Assembly: GCA_030263475.1 (NCBI GenBank)
Contig: SZPC01000005.1
Location: forward strand, 62,001 to 126,000
Direction: 5' to 3'
Length of the DNA stretch: 64,000 nucleotides
Source of the DNA: OLB4 sp002050165
GTDB lineage: Bacteria; Bacteroidota; Ignavibacteria; Tepidaquicellales; Tepidaquicellaceae
Under the pieces are notes generated by a model. That model worked only from the letters and a program-made list of their open reading frames with translations. It did not search any database and was not told the DNA's origin. Every line of letters begins with the position of its first letter. Position 1 is the first letter of the stretch. Positions 43,143-52,980 of the stretch are shown here, in pieces. The translations under genes and the position numbers were made by a program.

Positions 43143-44287
43143 TTGTATTGTTTAATTATTTCTAAATACGCCTCAATAGTAATCTTTGAAATGTTATCTT
43201 TGTTGTGCCTTACTTTAGCCTTTTTTTTGCTTGCAGTGCTGATTGAATTCCACAATTCTCTGTTGTTGAAAAGTAATTCGATCTTCTGCGCATAAGTGTT
43301 GATGTTACCATTTAAAAGAAATCCCGTCCTGCCATCATCAATCAGAGATGGAATCCCTCCTACGTTACTCGCGAGCACCGGTAATCCTGCTAACTGGCTC
43401 TCACAAACTGAGTTGGGGCTGTTATCCAGTAATGACGGATGAATATAACAAAAAGATTCCGACATTACCCTGACCATCTCCTGCGTTTCAATAAATCCCA
43501 TAAAAGAAATATTCTCAGGATTTATTTTTTTAAATTTACTTTTAATCTGATTCAAAATCTGTTCAACATTACATTTACCGGTAATCACAAGTTGAAAGCT
43601 TTTCCCTGTTTCTGAAAGCCGATTAAAAACTGATAACGCTGTGTTTAAACCTTTCAAAAAATTTGAACCGCCTGTAAATAATATTTTCCTGCTATCTGCA
43701 TCTGGTGCTATATTGCCAAAATCGTCCCGCAGCATTTCCCAGTTATGGAAAATTAATGGTGATGAAGTGTTGGATTTTACAAACTGCGTGTCCCACTTAG
43801 TCCTGCAAAAAAAATTTTTGAAATAAGGGAGATATTTCTTTTCGTAATAACTACGTAATCTGAAATGAGCCTTCTGCTTTAGAGTACCCTTAAAATATTT
43901 TATACTTTCTGATGCAGAACCTTGCATAGAAATAATTACCGGTAAATTTAAGTTTACACAAGCAGAATGATACAAATTTTCAATTCCATGAACGTGAACT
44001 AAATCGTAATTACCCTGCACTGATTCTACATAATTCCTAAGTCTGGAAATTGTAATTTTATAAAATGTAGCAAGGTCAAAATACCCACGCGGGACTTTCA
44101 AGTATGTAACCGCGTATCCGGATTTAGTTAAACTCTCCGTAATTCCCTTCGCTAACGGAGATAAGGTTATAACATCAATTTGCAGCCCTGAATTTTGTGC
44201 AAGAAAATCAGCCCATTCAGTAATCCAATATGATGGATGTTGGTCATTTCCGGGATATGGATATGGACTTAACCACAATACTTTCAT
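43136..44287 (-). CDS. Family 4 (GT-B) glycosyltransferase
   Basis: 383 residues with the GT-B organisation: N-terminal acceptor domain with V-H-V-H-G-I-E, and a C-terminal donor domain with I-L-F-T-G-G-S-N-F-L-K-G, F-M-G-F-I-E and the E-x7-E-like region N-S-V-C-E-S-Q-L-A-G-L-P-V. No signal or transmembrane helix. It adds one sugar of the repeating unit; specificity cannot be read from the sequence. It is 27 bp after the flippase gene. Confidence 0.88.
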   Translation of the reverse strand: MKVLWLSPYPYPGNDQHPSYWITEWADFLAQNSGLQIDVITLSPLAKGITESLTKSGYAVTYLKVPRGYFDLATFYKITISRLRNYVESVQGNYDLVHVHGIENLYHSACVNLNLPVIISMQGSASESIKYFKGTLKQKAHFRLRSYYEKKYLPYFKNFFCRTKWDTQFVKSNTSSPLIFHNWEMLRDDFGNIAPDADSRKILFTGGSNFLKGLNTALSVFNRLSETGKSFQLVITGKCNVEQILNQIKSKFKKINPENISFMGFIETQEMVRVMSESFCYIHPSLLDNSPNSVCESQLAGLPVLASNVGGIPSLIDDGRTGFLLNGNINTYAQKIELLFNNRELWNSISTASKKKAKVRHNKDNISKITIEAYLEIIKQYNC

Positions 44288-44314
44288 TGCTACAATTTAA
44301 CATTCCTGAAGAAT

Positions 44315-45658
44315 TCATTTCAGCCAAATTCCCTTTCCTTTACCGTTAATTATTAAATAATATTGGTATGGAATCCAGAGTGTTGCTAAAACCTGTAATG
44401 TTAAGGTAGCTGCAATTACTCCCGTTACACCTAACGATGTGTACTTTGCAAGAATTATGGACAATGGGATATTTACTACTCCCGCAACTATGCTGTAAAT
44501 TAATTGCAATCTGATTTTCCCCGTACCGTTTAAAAAATAAATGAATATTGCGTTGAACATATAAACAACTGAGTATAATGCCATCATAAATCTCAACCAA
44601 AAATCTATTTTTAAATCTCGCCCAAGCCAAAAATAAATTATCTCATCTGAGAAAATCAGCATGACTATTACACATAGCGAAAACATACCGAAAAGTATCA
44701 GAGATTTGTTAATTACTTTCCTGATCCAATAAAAGTTTTTATTTGCGTAAGCAGCCGTAATTGCTGACCAAAGCGGTGATGTAAGCAGACCAAACACCAT
44801 TACAACCGAATTAAAATATCTGTAGGCAATGTTGTACGGAGTTACCTCAGAGGGATTAAATAATCTCGTAATAATTAAATTATCAGTCGTAAACAAGATT
44901 ATGTAACTTATTTGAATCACAAAAAAAGCTGCACCTAATGACCAAAGATCTTTTAGTAATCGTTTGTTATACATACCAATTCTCGGTCTTATAGGTTTAT
45001 AGCGATTCCAGAACAATATCACTGTAAACAGGAGAAGTACAAAACTATTGGGAATCACCACAGCAAGGACAAGCAACATCAGGCTACCGTCAACTTTTCC
45101 CTGAAGGATAAATAAAATACCAAGTGTAATAAGATTAGAGAGGACTCTTATCGCTCCGCTCATTGCCGTTTTCTGGTCTGCCAGCATTATGAATGTTATA
45201 TTTCCTAACATCATATTTACTGCAAAAAACGAAAACAAAACTAAAGTAACACTTGCGAGCGATTGCGAACTTAATGCACGGGTATTTAATATTTCATCCC
45301 ATGAGAGAAAATTATTTACAATAAAAAATGTAAATAACAACACGATCATTATTGTTCCAAGTGCAACATATGAAGTTGTAACATAGCCGGTAGCGACTTC
45401 AATCTCACCTTTAGCAAGGTTGACGGCAAGGCGGTTCCGCAGACTATTGCCAAATCCTCCATCGAACAGCGTAAACCATGTTATGATGGAGAAAAGAGTA
45501 ATCCAGATTCCGTAAACTTCGTCACCGACAAAATTTAGTGAAACAGGAATGATAGCTAAATTAAGCAAAAAACCAATGCCTTTGATAATCAGCGAACCAA
45601 TGGCATTTCTCTTTAAGATGGTTGAGAGATTGGAAGATATGAACCTATCTTTCTCCAT
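44315..45658 (-). CDS. Wzx-type polysaccharide flippase
   Basis: 447 residues with about 12 hydrophobic helices, the pattern of MOP-superfamily flippases. The N-terminal F-V-G-D-E-V-Y-G-I-W segment and the F-G-N-S-L-R-N-R-L loop are typical of Wzx/RfbX-like proteins. It should flip lipid-linked repeating units to the periplasm for polymerisation. Its ATG shares one base with the stop of the upstream polymerase-like gene. Confidence 0.87.
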   Translation of the reverse strand: MEKDRFISSNLSTILKRNAIGSLIIKGIGFLLNLAIIPVSLNFVGDEVYGIWITLFSIITWFTLFDGGFGNSLRNRLAVNLAKGEIEVATGYVTTSYVALGTIMIVLLFTFFIVNNFLSWDEILNTRALSSQSLASVTLVLFSFFAVNMMLGNITFIMLADQKTAMSGAIRVLSNLITLGILFILQGKVDGSLMLLVLAVVIPNSFVLLLFTVILFWNRYKPIRPRIGMYNKRLLKDLWSLGAAFFVIQISYIILFTTDNLIITRLFNPSEVTPYNIAYRYFNSVVMVFGLLTSPLWSAITAAYANKNFYWIRKVINKSLILFGMFSLCVIVMLIFSDEIIYFWLGRDLKIDFWLRFMMALYSVVYMFNAIFIYFLNGTGKIRLQLIYSIVAGVVNIPLSIILAKYTSLGVTGVIAATLTLQVLATLWIPYQYYLIINGKGKGIWLK

Positions 45659-46965
45659 TAAATCAGGTTCGCCTCTTCTTGAGTTAACGTGCTGAGATTA
45701 AAATACAAAAATGACCAGAGAAACAGGAACTGATAATTGAAATACGAATACATGTAGAAATTATAAATTATAAATACCGATATCCATAACGTCCTGTTGA
45801 TGATAATTTGTCGGGATTCTTTCAGATATTCTTTTCTATACAACATAAAAATTAAACCTGCAGTTAAAATGACTAACCCAATTAATCCGGATTCTCCGAG
45901 AATTACTGCATAGCCGTTTCTGTATTGTATGTAAAAATCCGGGAATGCTTTGTCAATCATATAACCCGAATCAATGGAATTGATGTTAGTCTTTAAATAA
46001 GGGAAAAGCGACCCGGTTTGAGTACCCGTTAACAAATTACCGTTTTCATTGACGTAATCAACCGTCCGGTATAAAATGCTCATCTTGTTTGTATTTCCGC
46101 CGTCATTCCCTTCGTCAGCGACTTCCACCACATGAAGATTTCCGGCAAAATGCCCGAGAGTATATGTGATAACATTTCCGAAATTTTGAAATTCGTCTCT
46201 CCTGTCATCGGGTAAAATAATCTGATACAATTTCAAAATTAATATTGAACTTATTATCGCGATAAAAATAATTACAAAACCTCTAAGAACAGCATTTTTC
46301 TCAAATCCTAACACTATCTTTACACCTATTACAAAAAAAAGAATTATAATAGCGCCTCCACTATGACAAGTAATTATTGAAAAAGTTAACAGACATATCA
46401 ATAACCAGTATAGATAACTTTTTTTGCAACTTTTCCTGAGAAACAGAACAAACAAGATCAATAATAAAAATATTGCCAACGCCCCTGTACCGTAGCTTCC
46501 AAACGTCCCCATTGCAATATCAACAATCCAGATTTTATGGTTATTGATCAACAAAAACATTAAAATTAAATTAACCGGAAATTGGATTACTGCAACGAAA
46601 AGGAGCAGATTAAAAAATTTCTTAACAACACCATTTGTTAAACTCAGGTTGCGCATTACAGCGATTGTCAAAAATGCTGTTAAATAATTGAGTACTCCGA
46701 GCACAAGGATACCAGGATTCAAAGAAGTCCAGAACAGAGATAGTAATACCAGCAATATAAGTAGAGCAACAATAACTACAAAAGAAAATTTCTCCCTCAA
46801 ATGAATTGATGCAAATAATACCACTAAAAAATTGAAACCGAGGTTGAGTTTAGAAGGTAGGGATGGTAAGAAAAACAAAATTAAAGGTTGAATGAACAAA
46901 AAATATGCGGAAGCTAACAGGAATATATAAGTATAAACTTCACCTTTTTTAATTTGGTTTTTCAC
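45658..46965 (-). CDS. Second O-antigen polymerase-like membrane protein (Wzy candidate)
   Basis: 435 residues from a GTG start, with about 11-12 hydrophobic helices and a large polar loop around 265-330 (with R-R-D-E-F and T-G-T-Q-T-G). Sequence identity to known Wzy proteins is normally low, so the assignment rests on topology and context. It lies between Wzc and Wzx, the usual neighbourhood of a Wzy polymerase, and overlaps wzc by 17 bp. Confidence 0.75.
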   Translation of the reverse strand: MKNQIKKGEVYTYIFLLASAYFLFIQPLILFFLPSLPSKLNLGFNFLVVLFASIHLREKFSFVVIVALLILLVLLSLFWTSLNPGILVLGVLNYLTAFLTIAVMRNLSLTNGVVKKFFNLLLFVAVIQFPVNLILMFLLINNHKIWIVDIAMGTFGSYGTGALAIFLLLILFVLFLRKSCKKSYLYWLLICLLTFSIITCHSGGAIIILFFVIGVKIVLGFEKNAVLRGFVIIFIAIISSILILKLYQIILPDDRRDEFQNFGNVITYTLGHFAGNLHVVEVADEGNDGGNTNKMSILYRTVDYVNENGNLLTGTQTGSLFPYLKTNINSIDSGYMIDKAFPDFYIQYRNGYAVILGESGLIGLVILTAGLIFMLYRKEYLKESRQIIINRTLWISVFIIYNFYMYSYFNYQFLFLWSFLYFNLSTLTQEEANLI

Positions 46966-49174
46966 CTGAGGAATAATAATAATAGTAGTTATAATAGTAA
47001 CCGTAATTCCTCTTGTAACTGAAATTGTTTAGCACCGTGCCGAGCAGGTTCGGTTCAGAGAAAGAATTGAACCTGTCATAGACTTTACTGAATGCATCCA
47101 TTGGCGTTTTAAGTGATTGCACCACAAGTAATGTGCCATCTGTAATCTTAAACAAAATTTCGGAATCAGTTACGGATATTGATGGTGGTGAGTCCAGTAC
47201 TATAATGTCATATTGTGTTTTTAGATTTTCCAAAGTTTTTTTCATTTGTAGCGATCCGAGCAATTCTGAAGGATTTGGTGGGATTGTACCACTTGGTATG
47301 AAGTGCATGTTATCAAATTTCGTAGGTCGTATTACCTCGCTCAAATCATTATTTCCGAATAATAAATCCGTTAAACCGGGATATCTGTTCACACCCATTA
47401 CAGAATGAACTCTGGGTTTTCTAAGGTCACAATCGATTAACAGTACATTTTTCCCGTCAAGCGCAAAACTTCCCGCAAGATTAATAGCAACGGTAGTCTT
47501 ACCCTCACCCGGAATAGTACTTGTTATCAAAATAGTTTTCAATGGTTCTTCCTCAATTTTAGCATATTGCACGCGCGTTCGCAATACCTTAAACGCCTCC
47601 GAGATTGATGATTTTGCATCACTGGCAACTATGAATTCATCAGGGCTTGATAAATCGGATTTTTCTTTAATATCAATTGACGGTATCCACGCAAGAATGC
47701 TGTAGCCGTTGTTTTCCAGGTCATCGGGAGTTTTGATAGACTTGTCTAAATAGTTCCTTGTTATGACAAAACCAATACCAAGTATCAATCCAAATACAGC
47801 ACCACTTACTAAAAGAAATACTCTGTTCGGTTTTGACGGGAGTAAGGACTCGAACGCCGGGTCGATAATAGTAACGTTTCCGATTCTTGCGTTCTGATTA
47901 ATCAATGCTTCCTGATATTTTTCCTCCAGCAGAATATAAATTTTCTCGTTCGTGAGTTTATCTCTTTCCAATCTCGCATATTCTATAATCTGTGAGGGGA
48001 GTTTATTAAATCGTGTTTCGTATTCGTTAACGTAATTCCCTAACACCCGGTTTTTAATGCGATCAGAATTAACCATTACTCCGGTCTTAACCAATTCCCA
48101 GACCATTTCACGGCGCTCTTCCGGGGTCATAACGTACATTCCTGCATCCAACGATTTTACATTCTTATCCAACGATTCCTGCAAGCTGGAAATTTTTCTA
48201 TCATATTCTTCCTTTGCTTTTTGCCTTACCCTGTCGTTACTGATAATACTTAGTTGTAGTTCACGTTCAATTTCAAGTTGCGCAATTTGCTTCTGGAGCT
48301 CGGGTAAATATCCTTTTGAGATTTCGCTCTCGAGATACACTTTCAACTTAGGGTCAATTTCATCAATTTTTTGAGATAGTTCGGAATATTTCTTCTCATT
48401 TGCAGCAAGTTCAATGCTCGTCATAGTTTTTTCCTTGTCAATTGCGCTCAAACTTCTTACAAGTTCATCGGCCTGAACATCAAGCTGAACAACGCCTTCC
48501 CTCTGTTGAAAATCTTCAAGAGCTGCCTCAGATAATTTAAGGTCTCTGAACTTTTTCTCCTTCTCAGTATTTAGATAGTTTATGATATTCGTAAGATCGA
48601 GCCGACTGAACTCAAGACTATAATCGCTGTATGTTTTCGCGTATGCATTACAAATAATTGCTGCTTCGTATGGTGAAGGGCTCTCAACGCTCAGGTCAAC
48701 TACATCAAGCCCCTTTTTCTGAACAACCTGAACTACCTGTTTTAACATCTTTGCAATTTCAAATTCATTTTTTAACCCTTTACTTAAATCATCCGGGTCA
48801 TTCAACAAATGGTAAAATGATGAAATATTACCATTGGCTTCTGCAGAGTCCAGTAAAGTTTTTGCCGTTAAGCTTCTGATTGAAAAACTTTTTAAAACTT
48901 CAATTTCGTTTGATATATATCTATCGCTTAGAAAACCGAAATCCTGGAATTCAGGGATCGGACTTGAGGTGAGGATACTTCCCTGAGGTTTCGTAATTTT
49001 TATAACAGTTGTAGATTCGTATATATTGCGAGCATTTAGAACATAAAATACTGTAGTAAGCAATACACCGAGAAAAATCAGGAGAACATATATCCAGTCC
49101 ACTCTGATAATCCCGATAAATTCCTTTAGAATATCTATATTATGTTTGTCTTTGTCCCGGCTTTTTTTAACCAT
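46949..49174 (-). CDS. Wzc-like chain-length regulator and tyrosine autokinase
   Basis: 741 residues. Two transmembrane helices (about 29-47 and 452-471) flank a periplasmic coiled-coil Wzz domain. The cytoplasmic BY-kinase has Walker A around I-P-G-E-G-K-T-T (554-561), Walker A' L-L-I-D-C-D (578-583), and a later L-D-S-P-P-S. The C-terminus (720-734) has ten tyrosines in fifteen residues, the autophosphorylation cluster. It controls polymer length and export with the Wza-like protein encoded 9 bp upstream. The cognate phosphatase (Wzb) is not in the window. Confidence 0.93.
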   Translation of the reverse strand: MVKKSRDKDKHNIDILKEFIGIIRVDWIYVLLIFLGVLLTTVFYVLNARNIYESTTVIKITKPQGSILTSSPIPEFQDFGFLSDRYISNEIEVLKSFSIRSLTAKTLLDSAEANGNISSFYHLLNDPDDLSKGLKNEFEIAKMLKQVVQVVQKKGLDVVDLSVESPSPYEAAIICNAYAKTYSDYSLEFSRLDLTNIINYLNTEKEKKFRDLKLSEAALEDFQQREGVVQLDVQADELVRSLSAIDKEKTMTSIELAANEKKYSELSQKIDEIDPKLKVYLESEISKGYLPELQKQIAQLEIERELQLSIISNDRVRQKAKEEYDRKISSLQESLDKNVKSLDAGMYVMTPEERREMVWELVKTGVMVNSDRIKNRVLGNYVNEYETRFNKLPSQIIEYARLERDKLTNEKIYILLEEKYQEALINQNARIGNVTIIDPAFESLLPSKPNRVFLLVSGAVFGLILGIGFVITRNYLDKSIKTPDDLENNGYSILAWIPSIDIKEKSDLSSPDEFIVASDAKSSISEAFKVLRTRVQYAKIEEEPLKTILITSTIPGEGKTTVAINLAGSFALDGKNVLLIDCDLRKPRVHSVMGVNRYPGLTDLLFGNNDLSEVIRPTKFDNMHFIPSGTIPPNPSELLGSLQMKKTLENLKTQYDIIVLDSPPSISVTDSEILFKITDGTLLVVQSLKTPMDAFSKVYDRFNSFSEPNLLGTVLNNFSYKRNYGYYYNYYYYYSSGEKPN

Positions 49175-49183
49175 TACGTGTAA

Positions 49184-49738
49184 TTAATTTGTCCTGTCCA
49201 GAATGTTAATCATCAGAATTGCCAATGAAATGAGCGTTGTCGAAATTGATAGTATAATTGAAAATTTATCTTTGAAGAACAAACGAGGTTCACCTGGTAG
49301 AATTATTATATCACCCGGCATCAAAACAGGATTTACACTTAAATCACGGGTTGATACATTTTCTTCCCAAAAAAGGTTATTATAATTAATTTTGATTATC
49401 TGATCCTGCAAAATACCAATCGTATCATTTTTCAATCTGACTAATCTTACGTCATTCATCTCCGCGTCAACAAGAGGGCCACCGGAAAAAGTCAACAACG
49501 TCAGAAAATCCGTTCCTTCCGGGATTAAATAACGACCGGGGTTCTTTACGTAGCCTAATACACTAACCTCTATATTAACCTTATTAGCATCACCGAAATT
49601 AAAATATGCGTATCCGGTGTTACCAAACTTATCTTCAACACCTAATTTCTCAAGATCCGGTTGGGCGCTTATCTTACCGGCACAAAAAAATGCAGATAGA
49701 AAAATAAAAAGAAAGAAAAAATTTATTTTCGTTAGCAA
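49184..49738 (-). CDS. Short SLBB-domain polysaccharide export protein (Wza-like)
   Basis: 184 residues from a TTG start. A signal-like hydrophobic stretch (about 7-22) is followed by one SLBB domain (~55-110: V-L-G-Y-V-K-N-P-G-R-Y). A further M-P-G-D-I-I-I-L-P-G element at about 141-150 is the usual end of a Wza domain. A C-terminal transmembrane helix lies at ~161-178. The N-terminal Poly_export domain and a lipobox are missing, so it is much smaller than Wza (about 380 aa). First gene of the minus-strand export block, 9 bp before wzc. Confidence 0.78.
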   Translation of the reverse strand: MLTKINFFFLFIFLSAFFCAGKISAQPDLEKLGVEDKFGNTGYAYFNFGDANKVNIEVSVLGYVKNPGRYLIPEGTDFLTLLTFSGGPLVDAEMNDVRLVRLKNDTIGILQDQIIKINYNNLFWEENVSTRDLSVNPVLMPGDIIILPGEPRLFFKDKFSIILSISTTLISLAILMINILDRTN

Positions 49739-49887
49739 ATTAAATTTTCTTTAGTGTGGATTTAATTAAGCAACTATAATAAAGATTCAAAATAATAGAA
49801 AAAATTCACAATTCAATCTTTAGTTTTACAAAAAGCCTACCGAAATTTTTCATAAACAGTTTATATCGCGATCTTAAAAAAATTTCA

Positions 49888-50616
49888 CTAATTAACAGTT
49901 GAGTTAAAAAACATCACATCAACCTGAAGAAGTTTGCCGGTTCTTGAATCGATGAGACAAGGTTCTATAAACGCGGGGAAATAATTGTTTTGTTTCATGA
50001 TTTCCAGAAACTCACCGAAGGTAGTCTCACCTTCATATAACTCGATAAAAGAAAGTTCAAGTTGTATCCCCGTAAACTTCTTCAAATAATCAGATGCTCC
50101 ATCAATGACTTTTCTCTCAAAACCTTGCACATCTATTTTTACAAAGGTATTTTTGTTTTCAATAACTTTTGTCTGGCTCAGGTAAGTGTCCAACCGCTTT
50201 ACTTCAATATTCTGCTTATCCACAAAAAAAGAACCGGGCGCTCCCAAAATATGACTTTCACTCATATTCATTAATGAACTACTGCTTGAATTATTTGCAA
50301 TATTAATTTCAGCAGTTCCGTCAAAATCTCCAAATGCAAAATTTTCGCATTCCCATTTCGGATCACTATCCGCAGCATTCTTCAAAATTTCAAACTCTGT
50401 CCTTAGTGGCTCAAACGATATTATATCTCCTTCAAAACCTATCCCACGGATGTAATCTGCAAATTGACCTTTGTTAGCGCCGATATCGAGAATCAGATCA
50501 ATTTTTTTTAATTTAAACTGGTTAAGTTTTCGCCTGTCTCGTGGGTGGGGGTATTTTGTTACTCCGTATCCGAGTTTTGAAAATAATTTTCTCGTCCGAT
50601 TTCTTATTAATCCCAT
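49888..50616 (-). CDS. FkbM family methyltransferase
   Basis: 242-residue class I SAM-dependent methyltransferase. The SAM site is D-I-G-A-N-K-G-Q-F (about 43-51), then F-E-P-L at about 68-71, and V-K-I-D-V-Q-G-F-E near 155-163. FkbM enzymes methylate hydroxyls, often on sugars. It probably O-methylates a sugar in the polysaccharide made by the downstream cluster. A 149-bp non-coding gap separates it from the Wza-like gene. Confidence 0.87.
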   Translation of the reverse strand: MGLIRNRTRKLFSKLGYGVTKYPHPRDRRKLNQFKLKKIDLILDIGANKGQFADYIRGIGFEGDIISFEPLRTEFEILKNAADSDPKWECENFAFGDFDGTAEINIANNSSSSSLMNMSESHILGAPGSFFVDKQNIEVKRLDTYLSQTKVIENKNTFVKIDVQGFERKVIDGASDYLKKFTGIQLELSFIELYEGETTFGEFLEIMKQNNYFPAFIEPCLIDSRTGKLLQVDVMFFNSTVN

Positions 50617-50720
50617 CTACGCAAATATAATCATTCAATGTTATTTTAAATATTCATGGTTTATCCCTATCGCAGCTATACTATTACCGGATACAATTAA
50701 AATAAGAACCGCCAACCCGA

Positions 50721-50740
50721 AAAATCCGTTTGACGGTTTA
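50721..50740 (-). terminator. Weak candidate terminator after glmS
   Basis: On the minus strand a short stem CCGT/ACGG (50726-50729 with 50733-50736) with a 3-nt loop is followed by an A/T-rich run. It lies about 30 bp past the glmS stop. The stem is only 4 bp, so this is tentative. Confidence 0.35.
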
Positions 50741-50768
50741 AATCATCTTAACTTAATTTCTCACTATA

Positions 50769-52607
50769 TCATTCGACTGTAACGCTTTTGGCAAGATTAC
50801 GTGGTTGGTCAACATTACAACCGCGTGCGGTAGCGATATAATATGCGAGAAACTGTAGTGGGATACTATTTATTATAGGTGTAAGAATATTTATAGTTTT
50901 CGGGACACGAAGAACAAAATCCGAATATTGTGCAATCTGATCATCATCCTCGAATGCAATAGATATTATCCTCCCTTTCCTTGCTTTAACTTCTTCAATA
51001 TTTGAAATAATTTTATCGTATGTTTTATCTTTCGGTGCAATAAACACTACAGGCATGTTCTCATCTATCAACGCAATAGGACCGTGTTTCATTTCTGCTG
51101 CCGGATAACCTTCAGCATGTATGTATGATATTTCCTTAAGCTTCAATGCACCTTCTAGCGCAGCAGGAAAATTATAACCCCTTCCGAGATAGAGGAAGTT
51201 TCTCGCATCCTTGAATTCCTCCGCAATAAACTTGTACTCTTCGCGCCGATCAATCATTGTCTGAATTTTTTCCGGAAGCATTTTTATTTCATCGGCAATT
51301 CGTTTAAGATTTTCACTATCCATCGCACCCTTCGCTTCGGCGAGCATCATCGAAATCAATGTAAGCGACATAAGTTGACATGTAAACGCTTTCGTTGAAG
51401 CAACTCCGATTTCAGGGCCAGCATGGATGTATGTTCCGGCATCAACTTCACGAGCAATCGTACTACCAACAGCGTTTACAATTCCTACAGTAGTTGCGCC
51501 ATTATTTTTCGCTTCACGCAATGCCGAAAGCGTGTCTGCCGTTTCACCGCTTTGGCTGATTACAAATACTACATCATCCGGATATATAATCGGATTACGA
51601 TATCTGAACTCTGAAGCATAATCAACTTCGACCGGAATCCTTGCACAGGATTCAAGCATATATTCACCTGTAAGTCCTGCGTGCCACGCAGTTCCGCACG
51701 CCGTAATTAGAATCCGTTTGGCATTTAATATTTTTTCCATCACCGGTTCAAGTCCTCCTAATCTTGCGACTCCTGTATCAAAGTTTATCCTTCCCCTGTA
51801 CGTGTTTTGAATTGAATCTGATTGTTCACAGATTTCTTTCAACATGAAATGCTCGAATCCACCTTTTTCTATCTCGCTTAACTCGAAATCCAATTCCTGA
51901 ATCTCCCTGTATATGTCCTCATCTTTAATCGTTTTTAATTGGAAGCCCTGCTTTGTCAAAACAGCCATTTCTCCGTCTTCTAAATACATTACATTTTTGG
52001 TATGATTGATAATAGCTGAAGCATCTGAAGCAATAATAATTTCCTCCATACTGACACCAAGCATAAGCGGACTCCCTTTTCTCGCAACTATTATCCTATC
52101 CGGCTCTTTAGCGCACAAACATGCAACCCCGTATGTGCCTTCAACATCATTTAGAGAGTTTCTTACCGCTTGTTCGAAATTTTTTGTTTGTCTGTAATAA
52201 TAATTCATAAGGTTTGCCAGTATCTCCGTATCAGTTTCTGACCGGTTTGTAAAACCTTCACCGGATAAAAATTTCTGTAATGTTTTATAGTTTTCTATTA
52301 TACCGTTATGCACAATGATAATGTTTTCATCCATGTCAAAATGCGGATGAGCATTGACATCATTCGGTTCTCCGTGAGTTGCCCACCGTGTGTGGCCAAT
52401 CCCGATGTTTCCAGTGAATTCAGAACTGTCAATTGCACTCTCTACTTCTGAAACTTTACCCTTCTGTTTGAAAGCAACAATTTTACTATTATTGTTTATT
52501 ATCGAAATCCCAGCTGAATCATATCCCCGGTATTCCAATCTCTTCAAACCGTCAATTAAAATCTGATAGGCATTTTTTTTGCCAATATAACCTACTATTC
52601 CACACAT
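50769..52607 (-). CDS. glmS: Glutamine-fructose-6-phosphate aminotransferase GlmS
   Basis: 612 residues. The N-terminal glutaminase domain starts M-C-G-I-V-G with nucleophile Cys2 and has H-T-R-W-A-T-H-G (about 74-81). Two SIS domains form the C-terminal isomerase half (I-S-Q-S-G-E-T-A-D-T and A-E-G-Y-P-A-A-E). It ends in L-A-K-S-V-T-V-E as is usual. It makes glucosamine-6-phosphate, the first committed step to UDP-GlcNAc for peptidoglycan and the amino sugars of the neighbouring polysaccharide. No glmS ribozyme is apparent in the short upstream region. Confidence 0.97.
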   Translation of the reverse strand: MCGIVGYIGKKNAYQILIDGLKRLEYRGYDSAGISIINNNSKIVAFKQKGKVSEVESAIDSSEFTGNIGIGHTRWATHGEPNDVNAHPHFDMDENIIIVHNGIIENYKTLQKFLSGEGFTNRSETDTEILANLMNYYYRQTKNFEQAVRNSLNDVEGTYGVACLCAKEPDRIIVARKGSPLMLGVSMEEIIIASDASAIINHTKNVMYLEDGEMAVLTKQGFQLKTIKDEDIYREIQELDFELSEIEKGGFEHFMLKEICEQSDSIQNTYRGRINFDTGVARLGGLEPVMEKILNAKRILITACGTAWHAGLTGEYMLESCARIPVEVDYASEFRYRNPIIYPDDVVFVISQSGETADTLSALREAKNNGATTVGIVNAVGSTIAREVDAGTYIHAGPEIGVASTKAFTCQLMSLTLISMMLAEAKGAMDSENLKRIADEIKMLPEKIQTMIDRREEYKFIAEEFKDARNFLYLGRGYNFPAALEGALKLKEISYIHAEGYPAAEMKHGPIALIDENMPVVFIAPKDKTYDKIISNIEEVKARKGRIISIAFEDDDQIAQYSDFVLRVPKTINILTPIINSIPLQFLAYYIATARGCNVDQPRNLAKSVTVE

Positions 52608-52845
52608 AGAATTTTATTTTTATTTATTTAAACTTATACAAATTGTGAGTCTTTAAAAAGTAATTTCCCAATTCAGGATTAGAAAACAGTTAGTTAAAAA
52701 CAGACACAGAGCCCATATAAATTCCTGAATCAGATAATAAAATTTTTTATTGGAACGGTACGAATACCAAACATACATTTCCGGTGCAAGGCATTTGAGC
52801 TGATGAATTAAACAGGGAGTGAATTTAAAGGATGAGCAATTCTTG

Positions 52846-52929
52846 TGCCGAAGGTGGGACTCGAACCCACACGAGGTTGCCCTCACATGATTTTGAGTCA
52901 TGCGTGTATACCAATTTCACCACTTCGGC
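52846..52929 (-). tRNA. tRNA-Leu (anticodon CAA)
   Basis: Class II cloverleaf on the minus strand: acceptor GCCGAAG / CTTCGGC, D-stem GTG/CAC, anticodon stem CATGA/TCATG with loop CTCAAAA giving anticodon CAA, a variable arm GAGG-GCAA-CCTC, and T-stem GTGGG/CCCAC around TTCGAGT. Discriminator A; CCA is not encoded. Reads UUG. Confidence 0.94.
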
Positions 52930-52980
52930 ATATCAGGGAATAGCAATTTAACTTTACGGGATTACAATTTCAGTACAATT

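Noticed and set aside
52653..52901. 82-residue minus-strand ORF
   Set aside because: It runs through the tRNA-Leu gene and has no domain or sensible composition.
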